The position numbers and the translations under genes were made by a program. This document shows positions 16,678 to 26,060 of a DNA stretch of 64,000 nt, one piece after another. This stretch comes from Bacteroidales bacterium (GTDB taxonomy: Bacteria > Bacteroidota > Bacteroidia > Bacteroidales > UBA932). How positions within the stretch are numbered: position 1 is the first letter of the stretch; every line of letters begins with the position of its first letter. Location: NCBI GenBank assembly GCA_017428945.1, contig JAFRPW010000046.1:52388-116387 (forward strand), in the 5' to 3' direction. The notes beneath the pieces were generated by a model. That model saw nothing but the letters and a program-made list of their open reading frames with translations, did no database searches and was not told the origin of the DNA.

Positions 16678-17492
16678 GAGTAAAGGACATTACCGCAGTT
16701 CTGGAGGAGTTTGCGCCCCTTTCCGTGCAGGAGAGCTGGGACAACAGCGGCCTTATCATAGGGTCGCAGGAAGATGACGTCACCGGCGTGCTGGTTGGTT
16801 TTGACTGCACCCCGGAGCTGGTGGACGAGGCCGTGGATAAGGGCTGCAACATGGTTGTGACGCACCATCCGCTCATCTTCAAGGGCGTTCGCCGCATCAA
16901 TTCCCAGGACCCCGTGGGAGCTGCCATAGTGAAGGCCGTGAAGGCTGGGGTGGCGGTTTATGCCGCGCACACCACGGCAGATAAGGTGATTGGCGGCGTG
17001 AGCTATGACATGGCTGCAAAACTGGAGCTTGAGAATGTTCAGATAATGATGCCGGACTGTGAAGGCACAGGCCTTGGCTGCGTAGGAGAATTCCCTGTCC
17101 CCATGACAGCAAAAGATGCCCTGGAACACGTCAGGAAGGCCTTCGGCCTTGCTGTCATCAAGCACTCAAAACCCGTTTCCGGGCTCATCTCCCGCGTGGC
17201 GGTGATGGGCGGAAGCGGTGGCGGAGAGATAGCCGCCGCAGTGTCCGCCGGCGCCCAGCTGTACATCACCGGGGACATATCGTACCACAATTTCTTCCAG
17301 CCGGAGGGCTTTATGGTGATGGATATCGGCCATTTTGAGAGCGAAGTTGGGATTGTGGACATTTTCTTATCGAAGATAAGGAAAATTTTTCCTAACTTTG
17401 CAGTCCTTAAATCCGAAGTGCTGGATGGGGGCAATCCTGTCCGGTACTACGGGATTGCCGGTCAAGCCGGCAATGACGCTGGAAAAAAGTAA
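16674..17492 (+). CDS. Nif3-like dinuclear metal centre protein
   Basis: A 272-residue member of the NIF3/DUF34 family, annotated elsewhere as GTP cyclohydrolase 1 type 2-like; the true substrate is uncertain. The metal ligands are visible in VVTHHPLIFKG and AAHTTAD near the N-terminus and in the C-terminal DIGHFESE. At 272 residues it is the short form without the inserted PII-like domain. The usual C-terminus NPVRYY is extended by 13 residues (GIAGQAGNDAGKK) encoded by a palindromic repeat. Coupled by overlap to the merR gene and followed by a zinc-ribbon gene, a common Bacteroidota arrangement. Confidence 0.9.
   Translation: MRVKDITAVLEEFAPLSVQESWDNSGLIIGSQEDDVTGVLVGFDCTPELVDEAVDKGCNMVVTHHPLIFKGVRRINSQDPVGAAIVKAVKAGVAVYAAHTTADKVIGGVSYDMAAKLELENVQIMMPDCEGTGLGCVGEFPVPMTAKDALEHVRKAFGLAVIKHSKPVSGLISRVAVMGGSGGGEIAAAVSAGAQLYITGDISYHNFFQPEGFMVMDIGHFESEVGIVDIFLSKIRKIFPNFAVLKSEVLDGGNPVRYYGIAGQAGNDAGKK
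17454..17477. repeat. REP-like palindrome at the 3' end of the nif3-like gene
   Basis: ATTGCCGGTC and AAGCCGGCAAT form near-perfect arms, followed by GAC. It is in the opposite orientation to the trmB copy and supplies most of the last 13 codons of the gene. Confidence 0.7.
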
Positions 17493-17513
17493 ATAAATCG
17501 ATTTATACATTTT

Positions 17514-18341
17514 ATGGCAACCACCAAGAAACCCGCCGCCGCAAAGAAAGTGGAGGCACCCATCGACCAGAGGGAAACCTTCGTCTCCCTCCAGAAAACT
17601 TTTGCCGATTCCGAGATTTCCGTAGAAGAGAAGCTCAAGACCCTGTATGAGCTCCAGGCAGCAGATTCAGAGATAGACAAGATAGTCCAGCTCCGCGGAG
17701 AACTCCCCGCAGAGGTTGCAGCCCTCGAGGAAGAGATTGCATCCCTGAAGGAGCGCAGCGCCGCCATCGCCGCCATCGTCGACCAGTTCAACCGTAACAT
17801 CGCCGATGCAAAGCTCTCCATCGCAGAGCACGAAAGCATCATAGAGAAGTACCAGCGCCAGCTTGAGACCATCCAGAACTCCCGCGAGTACGACTCCCTG
17901 AACAAGGAAATCGAGAACCAGGACCTCCTCCGCCAGATCGATGAAAAGACCATCGCGGACACCCGCATGGAGATTGCAGAGAAGAAGGCCGCCCTGGACG
18001 AGATCAAGGACCGCCTCACCGTACGCGGGGAAGACCTCGCAGCCAAGAAGCAGGAACTGGACACCATCGTGGAGTCCACCGCAAAGGAAGAGGCCGTGCT
18101 CCAGGCACGCCGTGACGAGTGCGCCGCCAAGATCGACGCCCGTACCATGAGCGCTTACGAGCGCATCCGCGCCAGCGTTCACAACCACCTGGCCGTGGTT
18201 GGCATCTACAACGGAGACTCCTGCGGAGGATGCTTCAACACCATCACTCCCCAGCGCCGCGTGGAAATTGCCTCCAACCGCAAGCTCATCATCTGCGAGC
18301 ACTGCGGCCGCATCATCATCAACCCGGATTTCGAAAAGTAA
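17514..18341 (+). CDS. C4-type zinc ribbon coiled-coil protein
   Basis: A 275-residue protein. It has an Ala/Lys-rich N-terminus, a long helical coiled coil (about residues 30-215, many Glu, Lys and Ile heptads), and a C-terminal zinc ribbon with SCGGCF and CEHCGR cysteine pairs. This is the family often described as zf-RING_7 or nucleic acid-binding zinc ribbon. Function is unknown. It is next to the nif3-like gene, a recurring neighbour pair. A TAACTTTG box inside the nif3-like gene (17393-17400) could serve as an internal promoter. Confidence 0.88.
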   Translation: MATTKKPAAAKKVEAPIDQRETFVSLQKTFADSEISVEEKLKTLYELQAADSEIDKIVQLRGELPAEVAALEEEIASLKERSAAIAAIVDQFNRNIADAKLSIAEHESIIEKYQRQLETIQNSREYDSLNKEIENQDLLRQIDEKTIADTRMEIAEKKAALDEIKDRLTVRGEDLAAKKQELDTIVESTAKEEAVLQARRDECAAKIDARTMSAYERIRASVHNHLAVVGIYNGDSCGGCFNTITPQRRVEIASNRKLIICEHCGRIIINPDFEK

Positions 18342-18347
18342 ACCGTA

Positions 18348-19826
18348 ATGGCGGAACGCAGGAATTCCCGAAAGGTGGACGAAGTCCAGAACCTCGAGGC
18401 CCTGATGGGGAACAAACCCCCTCAGGCCCTTGACGTCGAGGAAGCCGTCCTTGGAGCAATGCTGGTGGAACCCTCCACCATTGACGAGGCCATGGAGGAA
18501 CTCACGGCTCCGTGCTTCTACGATCAGCACCACCGCATGATCTTCGAGGCAATGTCGGAGCTGGTGAACGACCACGTCTCCATAGACCTTATCACCGTAA
18601 GCGACAAGCTCCGTTCCAAGGGAAATCTTGAAATTGTGGGCGGACCCGTGGCCCTTGCGCGCCTGTCGCAGAACATAGGCGCCGCGGCCCACATGGAGTA
18701 TTACATCAAGATACTCAAGCAAAAGACCATCCAGAGGGACCTCATAACCGCCTCGTACGATATCCTCAAGCAGAGTTTCGACGAGTCCACAAACGTTGAC
18801 GACCTCATAGACAACGCCCAGAGCAAGGTCTTCGCCGCCATCCAGAACAACGTCAAGAGGGATGTCCAGGACATTGGTTCCATAATCAATTCCGTACTGG
18901 ACAATCTGCAGGAACTCCAGGGCATGACAGGCCCTTCCGGCGTTCCTTCCGGTTTCCCCAGCATTGACAGGGTCACCCAGGGCTGGCAGAAGAGCGACCT
19001 CATTATCCTTGCCGCCCGTCCGTCCGTGGGTAAGACCGCCTTTGCCCTGAACATAGCCCGCAACGCCGCGGTAGAGTCCAACATGCCCGTTGCGGTGTTC
19101 TCACTGGAAATGAGCGCAGACCAGCTTGGAAAGCGCCTCATCACCACGGAATCCGGACTTTCCGGAGAAAAGATCAAGGGTGGCGTGAAACTTGAACAGT
19201 ACGAGTGGGTCCAGCTTGAAGAAACGCTCAAGCGCCTTGCCAAGGCGCCTCTGTACATAGACGACACCCCTGGCATTCCAATCATGGAATTCCGCACCAA
19301 GGCCAAGAGGCTTGTAAAGCAGAAGGGCGTGCGCCTCATAGTGGTGGACTACCTGCAGCTGATGCAGGGCCCTGCGGAACTCCGCGGGCTGCGTGAGCAG
19401 GAGGTTGCGGCCATTTCCCGCACCCTCAAGGCAACGGCAAAGGAGCTTAACGTTCCCATCATCGCCCTCTCGCAGCTTTCCAGAAACGCCGTCCAGAGAA
19501 CCGGCGGCACCGGAAAGCCCCAGCTCAGCGACCTCCGCGAATCCGGCTCCATAGAGCAGGACGCAGATATGGTAATCTTCATCCACAGGCCGGACTTTGT
19601 GGGAATGTCGGACAACCCGGAAGACAAGGAGAAAGCCATCCTTGTCATTGCCAAGCACCGCAACGGCGAAGTCTGCGACATTGAGATGAAGTACAAGGCC
19701 TCCCAGGTGAAGTTTGTGGAACCGGACCAGAGCCTTGATGTATACGCCTCAAGAGGCCCGGTGGCAAGTGCCGTCAACGATCCGGGACCCTCGGACTACA
19801 ATTTTGACGACCAGCAGAACTTTTAA
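18348..19826 (+). CDS. dnaB: Replicative DNA helicase DnaB
   Basis: Hexameric fork helicase of 492 residues. The N-terminal DnaB domain begins PPQALDVEEAVLGAMLVEP; the RecA-like domain has Walker A (ARPSVGKTAFALN), Walker B (LIVVDYLQLM), the LSQLSRNAVQR sensor motif and SDLRESGSIEQDAD. The length is standard and there is no intein. The gene starts 6 bases after the zinc-ribbon gene and ends 12 bases before a DUF3108 gene, so it is probably cotranscribed. Confidence 0.97.
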   Translation: MAERRNSRKVDEVQNLEALMGNKPPQALDVEEAVLGAMLVEPSTIDEAMEELTAPCFYDQHHRMIFEAMSELVNDHVSIDLITVSDKLRSKGNLEIVGGPVALARLSQNIGAAAHMEYYIKILKQKTIQRDLITASYDILKQSFDESTNVDDLIDNAQSKVFAAIQNNVKRDVQDIGSIINSVLDNLQELQGMTGPSGVPSGFPSIDRVTQGWQKSDLIILAARPSVGKTAFALNIARNAAVESNMPVAVFSLEMSADQLGKRLITTESGLSGEKIKGGVKLEQYEWVQLEETLKRLAKAPLYIDDTPGIPIMEFRTKAKRLVKQKGVRLIVVDYLQLMQGPAELRGLREQEVAAISRTLKATAKELNVPIIALSQLSRNAVQRTGGTGKPQLSDLRESGSIEQDADMVIFIHRPDFVGMSDNPEDKEKAILVIAKHRNGEVCDIEMKYKASQVKFVEPDQSLDVYASRGPVASAVNDPGPSDYNFDDQQNF

Positions 19827-19838
19827 AACAGGCCAGAA

Positions 19839-20660
19839 ATGAAAAAAGCAGCAGTCCTGGTACTAAGCCTGATCCTGTCGGCGGCGTTTTCCCTGCCGGC
19901 CCAGAACTGCCTTCCACTGGGAAAGAACCGTGCGTTCAACTCCGGGGAAAAACTCTCTTTCTCCCTTATGTTCAAATGGGGTGCGGTAAACACGGAAGTG
20001 GGTCAGGCGGAGCTCTCCATAGACTCCACCTCCTTCAACGGAAAGTCCGCATATCACTCTGCCCTCCACGTCAAGTCCATGCCGTTTTTCGACGTGTTCT
20101 TCAAGATGAGGGAGCATTTCCAGGGCTGGATGTCCCTTGACGATATCCGCCCCCTCAAGTTCATCCGCGACACCCACGAGGGCAATTACGACGCCACCAA
20201 CCTCTATTACTACGACTGGGACAGGATGATTATCAATGCCGATGTGAACTTCAACCGCAAGGGCCCCCAGACCCTCCGGATTCCTCTGAAGGAATGCGTC
20301 TACGACATTGGATCAATCCTCTATTATGCCCGTTGCATGGACACCTCCCGGCTCAAGGTTGGCGGGAAGTACCCCATGAGCTTTGCAATTGACGATTCCG
20401 TCTTTGACGTCATGCTCACTTACCGCGGAAAGGAAGAGGTCAAGGCCAGGAAACTTGGCAAGGTACGCTGCATGCGTTTCTCCTGCACGGTGGTTTCCGG
20501 CGCCATGTTCACCGGCGAGGAAGAGTTCGTGCTCTGGATTTCGGACGATGGCAACCGCCTTCCCGTGGGCTTCATGGCTCCGCTCCGCGTGGGCGCCGTG
20601 AGGGGCTGGCTCAAAGATTACAATAACCTGAAATACCCGTTCTCATCCCTTCTCAAATGA
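19839..20660 (+). CDS. DUF3108 domain-containing secreted protein
   Basis: A 273-residue periplasmic protein with a signal peptide (MKKAAVLVLSLILSAAFSLP, then AQN). The body begins NSGEKLSFSLMFKWGAVNTE, the entry of DUF3108, a beta-rich family of unknown function that is common in Bacteroidota. The stop overlaps the ATG of the rseC-like gene by four bases. The context links it to the cell envelope, but not to a known pathway. Confidence 0.85.
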   Translation: MKKAAVLVLSLILSAAFSLPAQNCLPLGKNRAFNSGEKLSFSLMFKWGAVNTEVGQAELSIDSTSFNGKSAYHSALHVKSMPFFDVFFKMREHFQGWMSLDDIRPLKFIRDTHEGNYDATNLYYYDWDRMIINADVNFNRKGPQTLRIPLKECVYDIGSILYYARCMDTSRLKVGGKYPMSFAIDDSVFDVMLTYRGKEEVKARKLGKVRCMRFSCTVVSGAMFTGEEEFVLWISDDGNRLPVGFMAPLRVGAVRGWLKDYNNLKYPFSSLLK

Positions 20661-21070
20661 AAGGAGACATAAGCCATAAAGGCCGCATAGTACGAATTAC
20701 GCCGCAGGTGACAACTGTGGCCATAGAGCAGCACGGAGCCTGCAGCGCCTGCCATGCGGCGGGCCTCTGCGGAATGGCCGATGTGGCAGAGAAGGCGGTG
20801 GAACTGGCCACCAGTCCTTATGCTTCATATAAAGTAGGCGACGAGGTTGACCTGGTACTGAAGGCGTCAATGGGCATGAAGGCCGTATGGCTTGCTTATT
20901 TTATTCCGCTGCTGGTACTGCTTGCGGTAATACTGGGGCTGATTGCCCTTGGTGTGGGGGAGGTTGCAGCCGGACTGTCAGGTATTGGCGCAACGGGAGT
21001 CTACTATTTCCTGCTGTGGCTTTTCCGCGACAAACTTAGAAACGAATACGTATTTACTATTAAACAATAA
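20657..21070 (+). CDS. rseC: RseC/MucC-type SoxR-reducing-system protein
   Basis: A 137-residue membrane protein. The N-terminal half carries the Cys cluster ACSACHAAGLC, typical of the RseC family, followed by two hydrophobic segments (LAYFIPLLVLLAVILGLIAL and GIGATGVYYFLLWLF). In many bacteria RseC is linked to Rnf and assists electron flow to SoxR; in Bacteroidales it regularly precedes rnfB, as here (3-base gap). Confidence 0.9.
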   Translation: MKGDISHKGRIVRITPQVTTVAIEQHGACSACHAAGLCGMADVAEKAVELATSPYASYKVGDEVDLVLKASMGMKAVWLAYFIPLLVLLAVILGLIALGVGEVAAGLSGIGATGVYYFLLWLFRDKLRNEYVFTIKQ

Positions 21071-21073
21071 CCA

Positions 21074-21970
21074 ATGCTTAAAATCATCATCTGGACAATC
21101 GCAGTTGTGACCGTCCTTGGCCTTGTGCTGGCACTGGTTCTCTTCCTTGTTGCAAAGCGCTTCAAGGTAGAGGAAGATCCCCGCATTGATGAGGTAGAGA
21201 AGGCCATGCCCGGCGCCAACTGCGGCGGATGCGGCTTTGCCGGCTGCCGCGCCTTTGCAGAGGCCGCTGTCAAGGCTCCCAACCTGGACAACAACTACTG
21301 CCCTGTAGGCGGCAATGAAACCATGGCAAAGGTGGCTGCAATCCTTGGCTACGAGGTCAAGGAAAAGGCCCCTATGGTAGCTGTGGTACGTTGTAACGGC
21401 ACCTGCGAGGCCCGCCCCCGTACAAACAACTATGACGGTTTTGCCTCCTGTAAGGTGAAGGCCGCCCTTTACAGCGGAGACACTGGCTGCTCCTACGGCT
21501 GTCTTGGATGCGGAGACTGCGTGAATGCCTGCCAGTTCGGAGCCCTCTCCATGGATCCGGAAACCGGACTTCCCGTTGTGGATCAGGAGAAGTGCACCGC
21601 CTGCGGCGCCTGCGTCAAGGCCTGCCCCAAGCACATTATCGAGGTTCGTCCCAAAGGTCCCCGCGGAATGCGCGAGTTCGTGAGCTGCGTGAACAGGGAC
21701 AAGGGTCCGGTTGCAAAGAAGGCTTGCGCCAATGCCTGCATAGGCTGCGGCATCTGCGCCAAGACCTGTACGCACGAAGCCATCGTGATAGAAGGCAACG
21801 TGGCATACATAGACCCTGCAAAGTGCAAACTCTGCCGTGAGTGCGAGGCCATGTGCCCCACCGGAGCCATACACGGAGTCAACTTCCCCAAGCCGCTTGA
21901 CAAAGAGGCCATAAAGGAAAGGATCAAGGCAAGGCAGCAGAAAGCAAAGGAGGAAAAGAAAGATGAGTAA
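21074..21970 (+). CDS. rnfB: Electron transport complex subunit RnfB
   Basis: Iron-sulfur subunit of the Rnf complex, which couples ferredoxin oxidation and NAD+ reduction to Na+ or H+ export. The 298-residue protein starts with a membrane anchor (IIIWTIAVVTVLGLVLALVL) followed by the CGGCGFAGCRAFAEA cluster-binding motif. Several CxxCxxCxxxCP ferredoxin motifs follow (GCGDCVNACQ, CTACGACVKACP, CIGCGICAKTC, CKLCRECEAMCP). The Glu/Lys-rich C-terminus contains an AGGAGG sequence that serves as the ribosome site of the overlapping rnfC. Confidence 0.96.
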   Translation: MLKIIIWTIAVVTVLGLVLALVLFLVAKRFKVEEDPRIDEVEKAMPGANCGGCGFAGCRAFAEAAVKAPNLDNNYCPVGGNETMAKVAAILGYEVKEKAPMVAVVRCNGTCEARPRTNNYDGFASCKVKAALYSGDTGCSYGCLGCGDCVNACQFGALSMDPETGLPVVDQEKCTACGACVKACPKHIIEVRPKGPRGMREFVSCVNRDKGPVAKKACANACIGCGICAKTCTHEAIVIEGNVAYIDPAKCKLCRECEAMCPTGAIHGVNFPKPLDKEAIKERIKARQQKAKEEKKDE

Positions 21971-23330
21971 GAATACATTCTCCATAGGTGGCGTACACCC
22001 GCACGACAGCAAGATTTCCCGCGGATGTGCAATTGAGCAGCTGCCGCTTGCTCCCACCGTGTACCTGCAGCTGTCCCAGCATATCGGGGCTCCCGCAAAG
22101 CCCATTGTGGCGGTTGGAGACAAGGTGAAAGTTGGCCAGCCCATAGCGGAACCCGGCGGCTTTGTAAGTGCCTTCATCCATTCCTCCGTGAGCGGTACGG
22201 TAAAGTCCATCGCTCCCAGGCCGGACCTTGCCGGCATCCCCCAGATGTGCATAGAGATTGCCGTGGAGGGCGACGAGTGGGCCCCCGGAATAGACCTTTC
22301 GGACACCCTGGTAACCGCCATCCCGGAAGACAACAAGGCCATTGTCGAGAAGATCCGCCTTGCCGGTGTAGTTGGCCTTGGCGGTGCAACCTTCCCCACG
22401 CACGTGAAACTCTCGCCGCCTCCCGGCTCCAAGTGCGAGATGATCATAATCAACGGCTGCGAATGCGAGCCGTACCTCACATCGGACTTCCGTGTTCTCA
22501 TGGAAAAAGGAGAGCAGGTGGTGGTTGGTGCCGCCATCCTGAGCCAGGTCATGGGAGGTGTTCCCTGCACCATCGCAATAGAGGTGAACAAGCCGGAGGC
22601 CATCGCCCATATGGAAGAAGTGATTGGCAAACTGGGCTATAAAGGCATTTCCGTGATGCCCATGAAGATGAGGTATCCTCAAGGCAGTGAAAAGCAGCTT
22701 ATAGACGCCGTGATGCACCGTCAGGTGGGTTCCGGCGCCCTGCCCATCAGCGTTGGCGCCGTGGTCCAGAACGTTGGTACAGCGCTGGCCGTGTACGATG
22801 CCGTCCAGAAAAACAAGCCCCTGGTGGACAACACCCTCAGCGTTACGGGCGAGTGCTTCCCCCGTCAGGCAAACCTCCTTGTCAGGGTAGGTACACCTAT
22901 AAAATATATTATAGATTATCTTGGAGGTGTTCCGGAAGATGCCGTGAAGGTGATAAGCGGCGGCCCCATGATGGGCAAGGCCATTGCCAACCTGGAGGCA
23001 AGCACCCTGAAGGGAACGTCGGCAATACTCTTCCTTACTGCAAAGCAGACGCTCCGTGCCCCGGAGTCCGGCTGCATCCGCTGCGGTAAGTGTGCCGATG
23101 CCTGCCCTATGGGCCTGGAGCCGTTCCTCCTGCAGCGCCTTGCCAGGGCTAACGACATGGAGGCCCTGGAGCAGAACGCCGCCCAGGACTGCATAGAGTG
23201 CGGCTGCTGCCTGTACTCCTGCCCTGCACATATTCCACTTCTTGACATTATCCGCCAGGCCAAGGGAGCCGTGCTGGGCGCCATACGCGCCCGCGCCGCT
23301 GCCGCAAAGGCTGCCGCTGAAGCTAAATAA
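21963..23330 (+). CDS. rnfC: Electron transport complex subunit RnfC
   Basis: Peripheral NADH-binding and Fe-S subunit of 455 residues. It begins GVHPHDSKI, has the glycine-rich FMN/NADH segment GVVGLGGATFPTHVKL, and carries two ferredoxin motifs near the C-terminus (CIRCGKCADACP and CIECGCCLYSCP). Its start lies within rnfB and has a full AGGAGG site (21948-21953) nine bases upstream, unusual for this phylum. The alanine-rich C-terminal tail is short compared with proteobacterial RnfC. Confidence 0.97.
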   Translation: MSKNTFSIGGVHPHDSKISRGCAIEQLPLAPTVYLQLSQHIGAPAKPIVAVGDKVKVGQPIAEPGGFVSAFIHSSVSGTVKSIAPRPDLAGIPQMCIEIAVEGDEWAPGIDLSDTLVTAIPEDNKAIVEKIRLAGVVGLGGATFPTHVKLSPPPGSKCEMIIINGCECEPYLTSDFRVLMEKGEQVVVGAAILSQVMGGVPCTIAIEVNKPEAIAHMEEVIGKLGYKGISVMPMKMRYPQGSEKQLIDAVMHRQVGSGALPISVGAVVQNVGTALAVYDAVQKNKPLVDNTLSVTGECFPRQANLLVRVGTPIKYIIDYLGGVPEDAVKVISGGPMMGKAIANLEASTLKGTSAILFLTAKQTLRAPESGCIRCGKCADACPMGLEPFLLQRLARANDMEALEQNAAQDCIECGCCLYSCPAHIPLLDIIRQAKGAVLGAIRARAAAAKAAAEAK

Positions 23331-23339
23331 CAAGTGATT

Positions 23340-24317
23340 ATGAGTCAGTTAACTATATCTCCTTCACCCCACATCCACTCCAAGGACTCTACAACGTCCC
23401 TGATGCGTGACGTGGTAATTGCGCTGCTTCCGGCGGTAATCTGTTCTTTCATCTTCTACGGATGGAGGGAAATACTGGTCATGGGCGTAAGCGTCGCATC
23501 CTGCGTCCTGCTGGAATGGGTAATTACAAAGTACCTGCTCAAAAAGCCCTCCACCATAGCCGATCTCTCGGCCGTGGTAACAGGCGTTCTGCTGGGGCTT
23601 AACCTTCCTTACACCACCCCCTGGTGGGTTGTGTTCATAGGCGCCGTGGTCGCAATCGGCGTTGCCAAGATGACCTTCGGCGGAATAGGCCAGAATATCT
23701 GGAACCCGGCCCTGGTGGGACGAGTCTTCCTTCTGGTTTCCTTCCCTACGTACATGACAACCTGGAAGCAGCCCCAGGGCCTGTTCGGCCTTGATGCCGT
23801 TTCCGGTCCCACCCCTCTGGGAGCAATCCAGGAGGGCCTGCTTTCCGGGGCATCGGTCCAGGACCTTACCGCTGCATACAATTACAGGGACCTGCTGTTT
23901 GCAAATCTTGGCGGCAGCGCCGGTGAGGTATGCGCCCTTGCGCTTCTGGCCGGCTTTGTGTACCTGTGCATCCGCAAGGTTATCAAGCCATGGATCACCC
24001 TCAGCATCTTCGCCACCGTTGCTCTCACCGCCCTCATTTTCTGGGGTGTGAACCCGGCCCGCTTCACCGGTCCCGTGTTCAACCTCCTCACAGGCGGTCT
24101 CATCCTTGGTGCCTGCTTCATGGCAACGGACTATGTTACCAGCCCTATGAGCCTCTGGGGCGGAGTAATCTTTGGTGTGGGCATAGGCTTCCTTACCATG
24201 ATGATCCGCTACTTCGGGTCCTATCCGGAAGGCGTGAGCTTCGCCATCCTTATCATGAACTCCGTGGTGCCTCTGCTTAACAGGTGGTTCCACCAGAAAA
24301 AATTCGGGAGGAAATAG
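23340..24317 (+). CDS. rnfD: Electron transport complex subunit RnfD
   Basis: Integral membrane, FMN-carrying subunit of 325 residues, starting at the ATG 23340 (MSQLTISPSPHIHS); a GTG six bases upstream is less likely. About ten hydrophobic segments are visible. The covalent FMN threonine is expected in the DAVSGPTPLG region, which fits the S-G-A/P-T consensus. It is closely followed by rnfG. Confidence 0.95.
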   Translation: MSQLTISPSPHIHSKDSTTSLMRDVVIALLPAVICSFIFYGWREILVMGVSVASCVLLEWVITKYLLKKPSTIADLSAVVTGVLLGLNLPYTTPWWVVFIGAVVAIGVAKMTFGGIGQNIWNPALVGRVFLLVSFPTYMTTWKQPQGLFGLDAVSGPTPLGAIQEGLLSGASVQDLTAAYNYRDLLFANLGGSAGEVCALALLAGFVYLCIRKVIKPWITLSIFATVALTALIFWGVNPARFTGPVFNLLTGGLILGACFMATDYVTSPMSLWGGVIFGVGIGFLTMMIRYFGSYPEGVSFAILIMNSVVPLLNRWFHQKKFGRK

Positions 24318-24319
24318 CC

Positions 24320-24871
24320 ATGGCAGTCAAATCCAATCTTACTAACATGGTTCTGGTGCTGGGCCTCACGTGCCTTTTCTGCAGCGCCATCTTGGGCGGA
24401 GCTTATGTGCTCACCAAAGATCCAATCGAGGCTGCAGCGGTCCAGAAGACCAATAACGCCATTGCACAGGTGCTTCCTCATTTTGAGACCACCGAGTACG
24501 ATGAAGACCACAACTACTTTACCGCTTATGACGGAGACAGGGTGGTAGGATATGCAATTGTATCCTCTTCCATGGGATTTGGCGGAGCGCTTACCCTCAT
24601 GGTGGGCGTCACCCCGGACGGCGTGGTGTACAACACCTCCGTCCTGGAGCACAGCGAAACTCCGGGCCTTGGCGCCAAGTGCACCACCGATGCCAGGTTC
24701 ATGGGCCAGTGGAAAGGCTTTGACCCATCCGTGAAGAAGCTCAGCGTTACCAAGGACGGCGGCGATGTAGACGCCATTACCGCTTCCACAATCACTTCCC
24801 GCGCTTACGCGCAGGCCGTAGCCAACGCGCTGCTGATGTTTGAAGAAATAGGAGGACAGGACAATGAGTAA
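24320..24871 (+). CDS. rnfG: Electron transport complex subunit RnfG
   Basis: FMN-binding periplasmic subunit with one N-terminal membrane anchor. The ATG at 24320 follows a GGGAGG site by eight bases; upstream in-frame codons belong to rnfD. The 183-residue product contains the FMN-binding domain with ETPGLGA and the flavinylation region DAITASTITSRA, where the attachment threonine is expected. It overlaps rnfE by eight bases. Confidence 0.95.
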   Translation: MAVKSNLTNMVLVLGLTCLFCSAILGGAYVLTKDPIEAAAVQKTNNAIAQVLPHFETTEYDEDHNYFTAYDGDRVVGYAIVSSSMGFGGALTLMVGVTPDGVVYNTSVLEHSETPGLGAKCTTDARFMGQWKGFDPSVKKLSVTKDGGDVDAITASTITSRAYAQAVANALLMFEEIGGQDNE

Positions 24872-25451
24872 ACTGAAACTTATTGGCGACGGGCTTGTAA
24901 AGAACAACCCCACCTTTGTGCTGCTGTTGGGCATGTGCCCCACGCTGGCAACCACCACATCGGCCATAAACGGTATGTCCATGGGACTTGCCACCCTGTT
25001 TGTGCTGGTGCTGTCAAATATGGCAATATCGGCCCTGGCGCCGGTGGTGCCGGACAAGGTGCACATTCCTGTGTATATTGTGGTGATAGCCACCTTTGTG
25101 ACCCTTCTGCAGCTCCTGATGCAGGCATATACTCCCGCCATGTATGAGACCCTGGGCCTGTTTATCCCGCTCATCGTAGTCAACTGCATAGTGCTTGGAC
25201 GTGCCGAGGCCTTTGCAAACAAGCACGGCGTGCTGGAGAGCGCATGTGACGGCCTGGGCGTGGGCCTTGGCTTCACTGTCTCGCTCACGGTCCTTGGCCT
25301 GGTACGTGAGATACTGGGCTCCGGAAGCGTCTTCGGCTGGAACTTCATCGGCGGAAACGACGGCATGCTGGCCTTTGTCATGGCTCCCGGCGCTTTCCTC
25401 TGCCTTGGTTACCTTATGGTTCTGTTCAACAAACTCTTCAAAAAGAACTAG
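24864..25451 (+). CDS. rnfE: Electron transport complex subunit RnfE
   Basis: Six-helix membrane subunit of 195 residues. It has the family motif NPTFVLLLGMCPTLA near the N-terminus and VNCIVLGRAEAFA in the middle. Together with RnfA it forms the inverted-topology pair holding the intramembrane Fe-S cluster; cysteines in GMCP and VNC fit that role. An AGGAGG site (24850-24855) lies eight bases before the ATG inside rnfG. Confidence 0.96.
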   Translation: MSKLKLIGDGLVKNNPTFVLLLGMCPTLATTTSAINGMSMGLATLFVLVLSNMAISALAPVVPDKVHIPVYIVVIATFVTLLQLLMQAYTPAMYETLGLFIPLIVVNCIVLGRAEAFANKHGVLESACDGLGVGLGFTVSLTVLGLVREILGSGSVFGWNFIGGNDGMLAFVMAPGAFLCLGYLMVLFNKLFKKN

Positions 25452-25454
25452 GCT

Positions 25455-26054
25455 ATGGAATACTTCCTTATTATAATATCGGCGATTTTCGTAAACAATA
25501 TCGTCCTTGCCCAGTTCCTGGGTATATGCCCTTACCTTGGCGTATCCAACAAGCTCTCTACGGCAACGGGAATGTCCATGGCTGTGTGCTTCGTGATTAC
25601 GCTTGCCACACTGGTTACCTTCCTGGTTAACAAGTATCTGCTTGTGCCGTTCCAGATAGAGTTCCTGCAGACCATTGCATTCATCCTGGTAATCGCCGCC
25701 CTGGTGCAGATGGTGGAGATTGTGCTCAAGAAGGTTTCGCCCTCGCTGTATCAGGCCCTGGGCATATTCCTTCCCCTGATCACCACGAACTGCGCCGTGC
25801 TTGGCGTCGCCATCAACGTTGTCACCAAGGAGTTCTCCTTCGTTCCCGGAGGCATGCTTAACCTTGGCCAGGCGCTGGTGTATGCCTTTGCCACATCCCT
25901 TGGCTACGGCCTTGCAATGGTAATCTTTGCCGGCATCCGTGAGCATCTTGCCCTGAACGACGTTCCAAAAGCCTTTAAGGGCGTGCCAATCGCCATAGTG
26001 AGCGTTGGTATCCTGGCCCTTGCCTTCATGGGCTTCAGCGGAATGGTGAAATAG
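25455..26054 (+). CDS. rnfA: Electron transport complex subunit RnfA
   Basis: Six-helix membrane partner of RnfE, 199 residues. [18 protein letters not shown] and [13 protein letters not shown] are the conserved motifs with cluster cysteines. It is last in the order B-C-D-G-E-A, the arrangement usual in Bacteroidales, and is followed by a strong terminator. Confidence 0.96.
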   Translation: MEYFLIIISAIFVNNIVLAQFLGICPYLGVSNKLSTATGMSMAVCFVITLATLVTFLVNKYLLVPFQIEFLQTIAFILVIAALVQMVEIVLKKVSPSLYQALGIFLPLITTNCAVLGVAINVVTKEFSFVPGGMLNLGQALVYAFATSLGYGLAMVIFAGIREHLALNDVPKAFKGVPIAIVSVGILALAFMGFSGMVK

Positions 26055-26060
26055 AAACGG

